Assembly: GCA_004005435.1 (NCBI GenBank)
Contig: RZWH01000011.1
Location: 1 to 64,000, forward strand
Direction of reading: 5' to 3'
Source of the DNA: Rhodobacteraceae bacterium CCMM004
Lineage (GTDB): Bacteria; Pseudomonadota; Alphaproteobacteria; Rhodobacterales; Rhodobacteraceae
Length of the DNA stretch: 64,000 nucleotides
The notes below the pieces were generated by a model that saw nothing but the letters and a program-made list of their open reading frames with translations, ran no database searches and was not told where the DNA came from. The position numbers and the translations under genes were made by a program. This document shows, piece by piece, positions 15,961 through 24,129 of this stretch. The stretch's first letter is position 1, and each line of letters starts with the position of its first letter.

Positions 15961-17256
15961 ATGTATACCCACGAGGATTTGGCGCGGCTTCAGGCCCAGT
16001 CGCTCAAGATGCAGGGCCATATCCGGCGCCAGACATTCTCGCCCGAGAACACCAAGACGCTGCGCCGTTTCTCCTCGTGGGAGGTGTCCGAGCTGATCCT
16101 GGGCGTCAATCAGTCGACGTTCCGCGGCCGTCTCGCCGCCGATCCGAGCCTGCCCATGGGCGAGGTGGAGCCGGACGGCCGCCAGCGCTGGTTCAGTCTC
16201 GATGAGATCGGCGAGCTTCGGCGGCGGCTCAAGGTGAATCGCCGCTCGCTCCTGCCCGCCCGCCCTGCCGGCAAGCGAGCCTTCCGCACGGCGGTCGCGA
16301 ATTTCAAGGGCGGCGCGGGCAAATCTACCGTCGCCCTCCACTTCGCCCACGCCGCGGCGCTCGATGGCTACCGCGTGCTCGCGGTGGATTTCGACCCGCA
16401 GGCGACCCTGTCCCACGCCATGGGCCTCACCGACGTGAGCGAGGAGTTCACTGTCTGGGGCATCATGGCCCGAGACCTGATCCGCGAGACCGACCGGATG
16501 AATGACGGCGCTGTGGGTGCGGCCAGCGGCACCGCCCTGCCCCGCCGTCAGATCCCGGCGTCGATCCGCGACATGGGGCTCGACGGGCTCCGCCACGGCG
16601 ACTTCGTGAAACCCACGTGCTGGCCCACCATCGACGTTGTGCCGTCCTGTGCCAACGCGGCGTTCGTGGAGTTCGCGTCGGCGCAGTATCGCCATCTCAA
16701 CCCCGAGTGGTCGTTCTTTGCCGCGGTGTCCCGCTGGCTCGATGCGTTGGGCGACGATGACTATGACGTGGTCGTTTTCGACTGCCCGCCCGCCATCGGC
16801 TATCAGTCGATGAACGCCGTCTTCGCGGCGGACATGCTCTATGTCCCGTCGGGGCCGGGGTATTGGGAGTACGATTCCACCACCTCTTTCATTGGGCAGC
16901 TGGCCGAGGCGCTGGAGGATTTGGCGAACGGGTTCGACGGAACCTTCCCTGCGGGGAAGGTCGCGCTGCCCAAAAGCTTTGCCGACATCCGCTTCTTGAT
17001 GACCCGCTACGAGCCGGGCAACGACCTGCACCGTGCGATGTTCGAAGCGTTTCGCAAGGTTTTCGGGGATCATTTGACCCAGCACCCGATCGAGATGACA
17101 CGCGCGGTTGAGCAGTCCGGCCGCTTTCTCAGCTCGGTCTACGAGATCGACTATCGCGAGATGACGCGGGAGACGTGGCGGCGTGCGCGGGCGAGCTTCG
17201 ACCGCGCTTATGGCGAGTTCCGGGACGCCATGCTGACCGCATGGGACCGGATCTGA
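15961..17256 (+). CDS. parA: Plasmid partition ATPase ParA
   Basis: 431 residues. The deviant Walker A motif KGGAGKST is at 116-123, followed by the conserved VLAVDFDPQATLS and a later VVVFDCPPAIGY switch motif. A long N-terminal extension with an HTH-like segment (FSSWEVSELILGVNQSTFRGRL) marks it as a large, DNA-binding ParA of type Ia/RepA style, which usually autoregulates its operon. A partition palindrome lies inside the gene and is translated as TFPAGKV at residues 328-334. parB follows after 13 bases. It drives plasmid segregation together with ParB and the palindromes. Confidence 0.95.
   Translation: MYTHEDLARLQAQSLKMQGHIRRQTFSPENTKTLRRFSSWEVSELILGVNQSTFRGRLAADPSLPMGEVEPDGRQRWFSLDEIGELRRRLKVNRRSLLPARPAGKRAFRTAVANFKGGAGKSTVALHFAHAAALDGYRVLAVDFDPQATLSHAMGLTDVSEEFTVWGIMARDLIRETDRMNDGAVGAASGTALPRRQIPASIRDMGLDGLRHGDFVKPTCWPTIDVVPSCANAAFVEFASAQYRHLNPEWSFFAAVSRWLDALGDDDYDVVVFDCPPAIGYQSMNAVFAADMLYVPSGPGYWEYDSTTSFIGQLAEALEDLANGFDGTFPAGKVALPKSFADIRFLMTRYEPGNDLHRAMFEAFRKVFGDHLTQHPIEMTRAVEQSGRFLSSVYEIDYREMTRETWRRARASFDRAYGEFRDAMLTAWDRI
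16942..16961. other. parS-like palindrome, copy 2 (inside parA)
   Basis: ACCTTCCCTGCGGGGAAGGT, one mismatch from the perfect palindrome of copy 1. Read in the parA frame it encodes TFPAGKV (residues 328-334). Confidence 0.65.
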
Positions 17257-17269
17257 GGAGGCCGAACCG

Positions 17270-18358
17270 ATGGCGAAGAAGCGCAGGGTTTTCGAGATCG
17301 ACATGCCGGCTCCCGACGCGGCGCCGGACGAAACCTTCCCCGCGGGGAAGGTCGAGGGACGGGCGCGGCGCGGGCCGATGGCTTCGGCCATCACCGAAAC
17401 CGCCGAGTCGGCGCGCGCCCGCACGGCGGTCGAGGCGCAGATTCGGGCTGAGAACGACGCGCTCGCCCACGAACATGTCCGGCTCCGGGCCGAGGGGCGG
17501 GTGGTCGACCTGGTGCCCCTCGACCTCATCGACACGACCAAACTGGTCCGCGACCGTAGCCCGGGGCCGGACCCCGAGCTGGCGGAGCTTGTCGAGTCGA
17601 TCCGCACCATGGGCCTTTCGAACCCCATCCGCGTGGAACGGGCCGGCGAACGGTATGAGCTGATCCAGGGGTTCCGTCGGCTGGGCGCGTATCGCGCGCT
17701 GCTGGCCGAAACGGGGGACGCCGACGCCTGGGGTGGGATCCCGGCCGCCGTGGCCGAGCCGGGCGAGGGGCTCGACTCGCTCTACCGGCGCATGGTCGAC
17801 GAGAACCTGGTGCGTAAGGACATCTCTTTTGCCGAAATGGCGCTGTTGGCCCAGGACTATGCCGCCGACCCCGAGACCCACGAGATGGACGTGGACAAGG
17901 CGGTCGCGCACCTCTTCCGCTCGGCGGGATATCAGAAGCGGAGCTATATCCGCGCCTTCGCCCGGCTGATGCACTGGCTGCGGCGGGACTTGCGGCACCC
18001 GACGGCGATCCCGCGGTCGCTGGGGTTGAACCTGGTGGCGGCCATCGAGGAGACGCCGGAGGTGGTCGGGCGAATCCAGGGCGACCTCGCAGAGTGGCCC
18101 GAGCGGTCGGTCGCGGACGAGCTGACGGTGTTGCGCCGCCATGCGGGGGAAGACCCGCCTGCGCCCGCGGCCGCGCCGGCGAAGAAGCCGCGGACGGCAC
18201 GGGCCCGCACCAGCTTCGAGGTGGCGCACGGCGGCCAGAGGGCCAAATGCACGGCGTCGGCGGGTCGACTGGAGATCCGGGCCGACCGCGATTTTTCCAC
18301 CGTCGACCGGCAGAAGCTGGAGGCGGGGATCGAGGCCCTGTTGCGCAGCCTCGGCTGA
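17270..18358 (+). CDS. parB: Plasmid partition protein ParB
   Basis: 362 residues. The ParB N-terminal nuclease/CTPase-like domain spans about residues 63-135 (VDLVPLDLIDTTKLVRDR...LVESIRTMGLSNPIRVER...YELIQGFRRLGAYRAL). Next comes a region with EGLDSLYRRMVDENLVRKDISFAEMALLA, matching the ParB box and HTH. The C-terminal part after an Ala/Pro linker is a probable dimerisation domain. Two partition palindromes touch the gene: one in codons 22-28 (again TFPAGKV) and one overlapping the stop codon. It should load on those palindromes and partner ParA. Confidence 0.93.
   Translation: MAKKRRVFEIDMPAPDAAPDETFPAGKVEGRARRGPMASAITETAESARARTAVEAQIRAENDALAHEHVRLRAEGRVVDLVPLDLIDTTKLVRDRSPGPDPELAELVESIRTMGLSNPIRVERAGERYELIQGFRRLGAYRALLAETGDADAWGGIPAAVAEPGEGLDSLYRRMVDENLVRKDISFAEMALLAQDYAADPETHEMDVDKAVAHLFRSAGYQKRSYIRAFARLMHWLRRDLRHPTAIPRSLGLNLVAAIEETPEVVGRIQGDLAEWPERSVADELTVLRRHAGEDPPAPAAAPAKKPRTARARTSFEVAHGGQRAKCTASAGRLEIRADRDFSTVDRQKLEAGIEALLRSLG
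17333..17352. other. parS-like palindrome, copy 3 (inside parB)
   Basis: Perfect 20-bp palindrome identical to copy 1, located in the 5' part of parB and encoding TFPAGKV in the same reading phase as in parA. Confidence 0.72.
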
Positions 18359-18377
18359 CCTTCCCCGCGGGGAAGGT
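18358..18377. other. parS-like palindrome, copy 4 (at parB stop)
   Basis: Perfect 20-bp palindrome whose first base is the last base of the parB TGA stop codon. As an RNA it would also form a hairpin followed by TTTTG, so it could double as a weak terminator for parAB. Confidence 0.7.
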
Positions 18378-18443
18378 TTTGCCGCCCCGCGGGCCGTCAT
18401 TTCCCCCTTGCCGGGCTGGCGGTTCGCTGGCAAGATTTCATTA

Positions 18444-18461
18444 TGCGAACAAATGTGCGCA
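18444..18461. promoter_or_regulatory. Regulon operator, site A (NAD-kinase/gcvP operon)
   Basis: TGCGAACAAATGTGCGCA, a near-perfect palindrome with only single mismatched arm bases. It ends one base before the ATG at 18,463. It is one of eight related sites listed in this window (others near 29.5, 34.25, 39.6, 40.9, 54.2, 58.2 and 59.5 kb). Confidence 0.75.
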
Positions 18462-18462
18462 A

Positions 18463-19551
18463 ATGACCCGTCCGCGTCTTGGCCTGGTGGTGAATCCCCT
18501 GGCGGGCATCGGTGGCCCTGCGGGATTGAACGGATCCGATGACGCCGCGGCGATCCAGCGGGCCATCGCTGCGGGCGCGCGGCCCCAAGCGACCGAGCGC
18601 GCCGCCCGGGCGATGGCCGCATTCCGCCGGGAGAGTGACGCATCGGTTGTGACCGGGCCGGGCGCCCTAGGCGCAGATGCAGCCAACTGCGCCGACATAG
18701 TGCCGCATTTCATTACCGGAACGGCCGAGGATACCCGTGCCCTGGTCGCGGCGATGCAGGACCGCGTCGACCTCATTCTGTTCTGCGGGGGCGACGGCAC
18801 CGCACGGGACGTCGCGGCCGCGAACCAGGCGGGTGTCCCGATCCTGGGCGTTCCGGCGGGGGTGAAGATGCACTCCGGCATCTTTTCCCGGACGCCGGAG
18901 CGGGCAGGGCAGGGGGCCGCGGCGTTCCTCGCTGCACCGCAGCATCCGACGGAGTTGGTGGAGATTCTGGACATCGACGAGGCCGCACGGGCGCGGGGTC
19001 GCCTCTCGGCCGAGGTGCACACCGTCGCGCGGGCGCCGCTGCTCCAAACGGCTCTTCAAGGGCCAAAATCGGCCGGCAACAGCGCCGTTGGCGACCTCGA
19101 CGCCGCGCTCGCGCGCTATGTCGCGGAGATGCAGCCCGGCGTGACCTATGTGATCGGGCCGGGCACCACCATGGCTGCGTTGAAGGATCGGCTGGGGGGC
19201 GGAACGCTTCTGGGCGTGGACGCCGCGCGGAACGGGCGCATCGTCGGAAGAAACCTCGATCGGGCCGGAATAGAGACGCTGGCCACGGCCGGGGCCGTGC
19301 GCATCGCGCTGGGGGTCGTGGGCGGGCAGGGGTTCCTCCTGGGCCGCGGAAACCAGCAGATCGGCCCGGCGACACTGCGCCGGGTCGGACGGGACGCCAT
19401 CGACGTGTTCTGCACCCCGGCCAAGCTGGCCGCGCTGCCGCGCGGTCTGTGCGTCGATACGGGCGAGGCGGCGCTGGATGCCGAGTTCGCCGGATATATG
19501 CAGATTGCCACGGGTCCGGGACGGCGCCAGGTCGTCCGTGTCGGATCGTGA
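18463..19551 (+). CDS. ATP-NAD kinase-fold protein
   Basis: 362 residues. The diacylglycerol/NAD-kinase signature CGGDGTARDV is at 108-117, preceded by RLGLVVNPLAGIGG at the N-terminus and followed by a GVPAGVKMHSGIF loop, as in the AcoX/ATP-NAD-kinase family. Such proteins occur beside dehydrogenase and decarboxylase operons, but their exact role is not settled. ATG 18,463 gives the expected N-terminus. Regulatory site A ends right at this codon with no ribosome site, suggesting a leaderless or very short 5' UTR. It is the first gene of an operon with the two GcvP-like subunits. Confidence 0.85.
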   Translation: MTRPRLGLVVNPLAGIGGPAGLNGSDDAAAIQRAIAAGARPQATERAARAMAAFRRESDASVVTGPGALGADAANCADIVPHFITGTAEDTRALVAAMQDRVDLILFCGGDGTARDVAAANQAGVPILGVPAGVKMHSGIFSRTPERAGQGAAAFLAAPQHPTELVEILDIDEAARARGRLSAEVHTVARAPLLQTALQGPKSAGNSAVGDLDAALARYVAEMQPGVTYVIGPGTTMAALKDRLGGGTLLGVDAARNGRIVGRNLDRAGIETLATAGAVRIALGVVGGQGFLLGRGNQQIGPATLRRVGRDAIDVFCTPAKLAALPRGLCVDTGEAALDAEFAGYMQIATGPGRRQVVRVGS

Positions 19552-19567
19552 AACGAGAGGGAGAACC

Positions 19568-20956
19568 ATGACCAGAGCGCATCCGTGGATGGCCAACTCG
19601 GGGGAGGAGGGCGCGGCCGACATGCTGGCCGCCCTCGGCCTGGACGGGGTCGAGACCCTATTTCAGCAGATTCCGGCCGATCATCTGACGCAGAGGCCGT
19701 TCGATCTGCCGCCACAGCTGGCCTCGGAGGCGGCTCTGTCCCGGCACCTCGACGACGTGCTGTCGAAGAACGCGACGACGCGCGACAACCTCTGCTTTCT
19801 CGGAACGGGGGCCTGGCCGCACTATGTGCCGTCGATCTGCGACGAGGTGGCGAACCGCTATGAGTGGCAGACCAGCGTGTTCGGGTCGCCCACCTCCGAT
19901 CACGGCCGCAACCAGGCATGGTTCGAGTTCTGCTCGCAGATCGGGGCACTGGTGGGGTGCGAGTTCGTGGGGCTGCCGGTCTATTCCTGGGGATGCGCGA
20001 CGGGCCACGCGGTGCGGATGGCGTCGCGGCTCACCGGGCGGCGCAAGGTGCTGGTGCCTGCGGTGATGGACCCAGAGCGGCGGATGGTTCTGCGGACCTA
20101 TTGCGAGCCGCCGGAGATGCCCCGGTCCATCGAGATCGTGGAGGTGAAGGTGGGCGCCGACGGCTGCCTCGACCGCGACGATCTGGCGGCGAAGATGGGT
20201 GAAGATGTGGCGGCGCTGTATGTCGAGACACCGACGTATCACGGTGTGATCGAGCCTGATCCCGGCGCCCTCTGCCGCATCGCGACCGATGCGGGGGCCG
20301 AGGCCATCGTCGGCGTCGATCCTCTGTCTCTGGGGGTTTTGGAGGCCCCTGGCCGTTATGGCGCGACCATCGTGACCGGCCCGACTCAGCCTTTGGGGGT
20401 CCACATGTATGCGGGCGGGGGCGTCGGCGGGTTCATCGCGTCGGCCGACGACGAGCGGTATGCGCGCGAATACAACACCCTGAACATCTCCATCGCCGAG
20501 ACGGTGAAGGAGGGCGAGTTCGGGTTCGGCCTGACCCTGTTCCACCAGTCGAGCTATGGGATGCGGGATGAGGGCAAGGACTGGACCGGGAACTCGACCT
20601 ACCTCTGGGCGCTCGCCGCGGCGACGTACATGAGCGCGATGGGCCCCGTCGGGTTCGCCGAGATCGGGCGGCTGATCGTGGCGCGGTCGCGCCATGCGGC
20701 CGAGATGCTGGACACGCTGCCTGGGTGTTCGGTCGATCTGAACCGGCACTGTTTCAAGGAGTTCGTCCTGCGGTTCGATGCGGCCGATGTGGGCGAGGTA
20801 AATGCGGGACTGCGCAAGCGGGGCATCTTTGGCGGCAAGGACATCACCGGGGAGCCCGGGGTCGACGGCCCCGCGATGCTGCTCTGCGTCACCGAGATCC
20901 ATACCGAAGACGACATCGCCCGATTGGCCGATGCGCTGAAGGAGTGCCTGTCATGA
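19568..20956 (+). CDS. gcvPA: Glycine decarboxylase P-protein subunit 1-like (GcvPA)
   Basis: 462 residues from ATG 19,568, which has GAGAGGGAG upstream; the open frame starts 30 codons earlier. It matches the N-terminal half of the glycine dehydrogenase P-protein: FLGTGAWPHYVPSICDEVANRYEW, then a PLP-fold body with VYSWGCATGHAVRMASRL and AGGGVGGFIA. The subunit pairs with GcvPB to form the PLP decarboxylase. No gcvT or gcvH is nearby, so a complete glycine cleavage system is not encoded here and the substrate may be another amino acid or amine. ATGA overlap with gcvPB. Confidence 0.88.
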   Translation: MTRAHPWMANSGEEGAADMLAALGLDGVETLFQQIPADHLTQRPFDLPPQLASEAALSRHLDDVLSKNATTRDNLCFLGTGAWPHYVPSICDEVANRYEWQTSVFGSPTSDHGRNQAWFEFCSQIGALVGCEFVGLPVYSWGCATGHAVRMASRLTGRRKVLVPAVMDPERRMVLRTYCEPPEMPRSIEIVEVKVGADGCLDRDDLAAKMGEDVAALYVETPTYHGVIEPDPGALCRIATDAGAEAIVGVDPLSLGVLEAPGRYGATIVTGPTQPLGVHMYAGGGVGGFIASADDERYAREYNTLNISIAETVKEGEFGFGLTLFHQSSYGMRDEGKDWTGNSTYLWALAAATYMSAMGPVGFAEIGRLIVARSRHAAEMLDTLPGCSVDLNRHCFKEFVLRFDAADVGEVNAGLRKRGIFGGKDITGEPGVDGPAMLLCVTEIHTEDDIARLADALKECLS

Positions 20957-22548
20957 CCGCCCCGATCTCCCGCCGGTCCACGTCGCGGTTCGAGGGGTAT
21001 CACGCCCCCCGATGGGCCGAACCCGTGGTCCACGAGCTGAGCAAGGCCGGGCGCCGCGGCCTGGTGTTCGACTGCCCGAAAACAGAGCCTAACCTGCCAG
21101 AGATGGCCCGTCGGCAGACGGCCCCGGACCTGCCGGAGATGACCGAGCACGATGCGCTGCGGCACTATCTGCACCTCAGTCAAATGTGCCTTGGAATGAT
21201 GGGGGTGTCGCTGTTCGGCACCTGCACCATGAAGTACAATCCGCGGATCGGCGAGCGGGCGTCGCTAGAGCATCTGGCGCATCTCCATCCGTTGCAGCAT
21301 CCCGACACGCTCCAGGGCCTGCTGGAGGTCTATGCGATCTTTTCCGACATGTTGTGCGAGCTGTCGGGGATGGACCAGTTCGTGTTCCAGGCCGGAGGCG
21401 GGGCCGATGCGGCATATACCCATGCCTGCGTCACCCGGGAATGGCTGAAGGCGAGGGGCGAGCTGGGGCAGCGCGACCAGATCGTCACGACGATCCAGAC
21501 CCATCCGTGTTCGCCTGCGACGGCGAACGCGGCTGGGTTCGAGGTGATCACACTGAGCCTGGAGGAGGGGGGCTATCCGTCTCTCGACCAGCTCAAATCG
21601 GTCCTGGGGCCGCGGACGGCGGCGCTGATGGTGAACAACCCCGACGACATGGGCATCTACAATCCCGACATCAAGGAATGGGTGCGTCTGGTGCACGAGG
21701 CGGGGGGGCTGTGCTTCTACGACCACGCCAATTTCAATGGGGTGATGACGCGTCTGAGGGCGCGGGAGCTTGGGTTCGATGCGTGCATGTTCATGTTGCA
21801 CAAGACCTTTGGCGCGCCCAAGGGGGGCGGGGGCCCGGCGGTTGGCGCCTACGGCTGCTCGGAGGAGCTGAAACCGTTCCTGCCGGGGCCCCTGGTGGTG
21901 CGCGACGGCGACCGATTCAGGCTCGAAGACGGCGAACAGAGCCTTGGGCGCGTTCGGGAGTTCATGGGCAACGCGCCCCAGGTGCTCAAGGCCTATGCCT
22001 GGGCGCGGGGCATGGGGGCCGAGGGTCTGCGCGAGGCGGCGGACCTGTCGGTGCTGGCCAACAACTATATGGACAAGCGACTGGGCGAGGTGCGGGGCGT
22101 CAGCCGCTCGAACCCCGACGTCGACGTGCCGCGGATGGAGATGACGCGCCATTCGTTCGAGCAGGTGACGGCCGATACCGGCTGCACCGTCGTCGATATC
22201 TCCATGCGGATGACGGACTATGGCATCGATGCGCTGTGGCTGAGCCATGAGCCCTGGCTGGTGGCCGAGCCGTTCACCCCCGAGGCGGGCGAGCTGTGGT
22301 CCAAGGAGGACATCGACTATTGGATCGACGTTCTGGCGGCGGTTGTCGACGAAGCCTATGAGAGCCCGGAGACGGTGAAATCGGCGCCGCATAAGGCACC
22401 GATTCACCAGCTCAAAGGCGACGCGTTGGAAGATCCGGCGCGGTGGGCGACGACCTGGGCGGCGTATCTGCGCAAGCATGGGGCCCCAGTCAGCGATCGT
22501 GAGCGCGACCAGGAGACGCCGTTTCCGATCGGGGGGCAGAGCGCCTGA
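20953..22548 (+). CDS. gcvPB: Glycine decarboxylase P-protein subunit 2-like (GcvPB)
   Basis: 531 residues. It holds the PLP site: MLHKTFGAPKGGGGPAVGAYG with Lys284 as the internal aldimine lysine, FYDHAN (D257) for the pyridine nitrogen, and GTCTMKYNPR (89-98) near the N-terminus. Several residues differ from true GcvPB, which typically reads YDGAN and HLNLHKTF-x-x-PHGGGGPG. The enzyme is thus related to, but divergent from, glycine decarboxylase. It works with GcvPA, translated from the overlapping ATGA. It is the last gene of the operon controlled by site A. Confidence 0.87.
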   Translation: MTAPISRRSTSRFEGYHAPRWAEPVVHELSKAGRRGLVFDCPKTEPNLPEMARRQTAPDLPEMTEHDALRHYLHLSQMCLGMMGVSLFGTCTMKYNPRIGERASLEHLAHLHPLQHPDTLQGLLEVYAIFSDMLCELSGMDQFVFQAGGGADAAYTHACVTREWLKARGELGQRDQIVTTIQTHPCSPATANAAGFEVITLSLEEGGYPSLDQLKSVLGPRTAALMVNNPDDMGIYNPDIKEWVRLVHEAGGLCFYDHANFNGVMTRLRARELGFDACMFMLHKTFGAPKGGGGPAVGAYGCSEELKPFLPGPLVVRDGDRFRLEDGEQSLGRVREFMGNAPQVLKAYAWARGMGAEGLREAADLSVLANNYMDKRLGEVRGVSRSNPDVDVPRMEMTRHSFEQVTADTGCTVVDISMRMTDYGIDALWLSHEPWLVAEPFTPEAGELWSKEDIDYWIDVLAAVVDEAYESPETVKSAPHKAPIHQLKGDALEDPARWATTWAAYLRKHGAPVSDRERDQETPFPIGGQSA

Positions 22549-22555
22549 GGATCGA

Positions 22556-22595
22556 AGAGGGGGCCGACCCCGCCGCAGGTCGGGCGCGGCCCTCC
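22556..22595. terminator. Possible bidirectional hairpin between convergent genes
   Basis: In the 76-bp gap between the convergent gcvPB and SDR genes, CCGACC (22,564-22,569) can pair with GGTCGG (22,578-22,583), with partial outer pairing of GGGGCC and GGCCCT. There is no strong T-run. Weak evidence. Confidence 0.3.
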
Positions 22596-22624
22596 GCTCA
22601 TTGCCTTAAACGGTGGGGCTGCGC

Positions 22625-23326
22625 CTACAGCGCGCTCTCCAGCCGCGTGTTCGCCACGATCTCGGGCACGCTGGCTTGGTTGGGCAGCTTGAGCAGCAGC
22701 GCTACGATCTCTGCCACCGCGTCGGGCGGCAGGCGCTGGTCCTTTGGCGTGGCGCCGGGCAGATCGGCGATCATCTCGGTGTCGATGGCGCCGGGGCAGA
22801 TGGCGGTGCCGCGCAGTCCCTCGTCCCAGCCCTGGTGCCGGACGGCGTGGGTCAGGGCGACCAACGCGTGCTTGGTCAGGACATATCCCAGGGGCGCGGC
22901 GGCGCCGCGATAGCGTTTGCCGTCGGTGGAGGCGATGTTGATCACGCGTCCGCGGCCGGACGCCTTGAGATGGGGCAGGGCGGCGCGGATCAGGCGGAAC
23001 GGGGCCTTGACGTTGACCTCCCACATCTCGTCCAGCTCGGCCTCGCCGCCCTGGCCGAAGTCCACCATCCGCAGGATGCCGGCGTTGTTGATCAGCGTGT
23101 CGGGGGGGCCGAGGTCACGCGCCACGGCGGCGACCCAGGAGTCGGCGGAGTTAGGCTCTGTTCCGTCGAAAAACGCCGCGTGGACGGTGCTGCCGAACGT
23201 CTCGGCCACCGCCTCGGGGCGGCGTGCGCCCACCGACACCCGGTGCCCGTCGGCCAGGCACCTGCGCACGATGGCGGCGCCGAGGCCGCGCGCGCCGCCC
23301 GACACCATGACCAGGCGCGGCTCCAT
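22625..23326 (-). CDS. Short-chain dehydrogenase/reductase (SDR)
   Basis: 233 residues of classical SDR type. The NAD(P) motif GGARGLG is at 10-16, NNAG at 80-83, and the catalytic set is S133, Y148 and K152 (YVLTKHAL). It should oxidise or reduce a hydroxyl/keto group. The start overlaps the stop of the preceding SDR gene (TGATG). It is the last gene of the seven-gene operon starting at the sugar-type binding protein (29,471), so it presumably acts on a metabolite of the compound imported by that ABC system. Confidence 0.88.
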   Translation of the reverse strand: MEPRLVMVSGGARGLGAAIVRRCLADGHRVSVGARRPEAVAETFGSTVHAAFFDGTEPNSADSWVAAVARDLGPPDTLINNAGILRMVDFGQGGEAELDEMWEVNVKAPFRLIRAALPHLKASGRGRVINIASTDGKRYRGAAAPLGYVLTKHALVALTHAVRHQGWDEGLRGTAICPGAIDTEMIADLPGATPKDQRLPPDAVAEIVALLLKLPNQASVPEIVANTRLESAL

Positions 23327-24108
23327 CAGAACAGACCCTGATACACGCCGCCGTCGTTAACGATGTTCTGGCCGAGGATGAACCCGGCCTGGGCCGAGCA
23401 GAGGTAGGCGACCAGGTCGCCGCACTCGGACGGGTCGGCAAAGCGGCCCGCGGGCACGGATTGGAGACGGTTCTGGACGATGGCCTCGTAGGTGGTGTTG
23501 CCGCGGCGGGCGTGGTTGTGGAGGTTCGTGTGCAGGGCGTCGGTGTCGAAAAACCCGGGCCCGATGGTGTTGATCGTGACGTTGTCGGGGGCCACGTCGC
23601 GCACCATCGAGGCGATGGCCCCGGAGAGGGCGAGGCGGGCGGAATGGCTGTGGGCGAAGTTCTGCTGCGGGAACTTGATGAAGCTGACCGAGATGTTGAC
23701 GATCCGGCCGAACTTGCGCGCGCGCATCCCCGGCAGCACGCCTTGGATCATCAAAAGCGAGGAAAAGAAGTGGCAGTCGAGCCACTTTTGCCACTCGGCG
23801 CGGTCCCAGTCGGTGAAGTCGCCGGGGATTTGCCGGACGCCCGGATTGGCCACCAGGATGTCGGCGCCGTCGCCGGCCTCCAGGATCGCGGCGCGGCCGT
23901 CGTCGGTGTTGTAGTCGGCGGCGACCGTGGTGACGTTTACGCCGGTATCGGCTCGAATCTCGTCGGCTGCGGCCTCTAGGTCGTCGGCCGAGCGGGCGTT
24001 CATCACGAGGTCGACGCCCTCGCGCGCGAGGCTCGCGGCGCAGGCGCGGCCCAGCCCCTTGCTGGCGGCGCTGACGATGGCCTTGCGGCCGCGGATCCCG
24101 AGGTCCAT
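23326..24108 (-). CDS. SDR-fold protein lacking the Tyr-Lys catalytic pair
   Basis: 260 residues with an SDR Rossmann fold: SAASKGLG (13-20) as dinucleotide motif, VANPG (86-90) in place of NNAG, and a normal C-terminal segment (AGFILGQNIVNDGG). Where YxxxK is expected, the sequence reads FAHSHSARLAL (151-161), so the Tyr and Lys are missing. A recognised side group of SDRs has SxxR-type replacements and unclear activity. It may be a non-classical reductase or a structural partner. It lies between the DapA-like gene and the second SDR in one operon. Confidence 0.8.
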   Translation of the reverse strand: MDLGIRGRKAIVSAASKGLGRACAASLAREGVDLVMNARSADDLEAAADEIRADTGVNVTTVAADYNTDDGRAAILEAGDGADILVANPGVRQIPGDFTDWDRAEWQKWLDCHFFSSLLMIQGVLPGMRARKFGRIVNISVSFIKFPQQNFAHSHSARLALSGAIASMVRDVAPDNVTINTIGPGFFDTDALHTNLHNHARRGNTTYEAIVQNRLQSVPAGRFADPSECGDLVAYLCSAQAGFILGQNIVNDGGVYQGLF

Positions 24109-24129
24109 GGCAGATGTCCTTTCGCTGGG

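Noticed and set aside
15851-18377. The four palindromes as ordinary terminators or a CRISPR-like array
   Set aside because: Two are inside coding sequence and spacing is irregular (0.4-1.1 kb), so neither explanation fits; partition sites fit better.
18463-22548. A complete glycine cleavage system
   Set aside because: Only P-protein-like subunits are present; no aminomethyltransferase, H-protein or lipoyl dehydrogenase was found in the window, and key residues differ.
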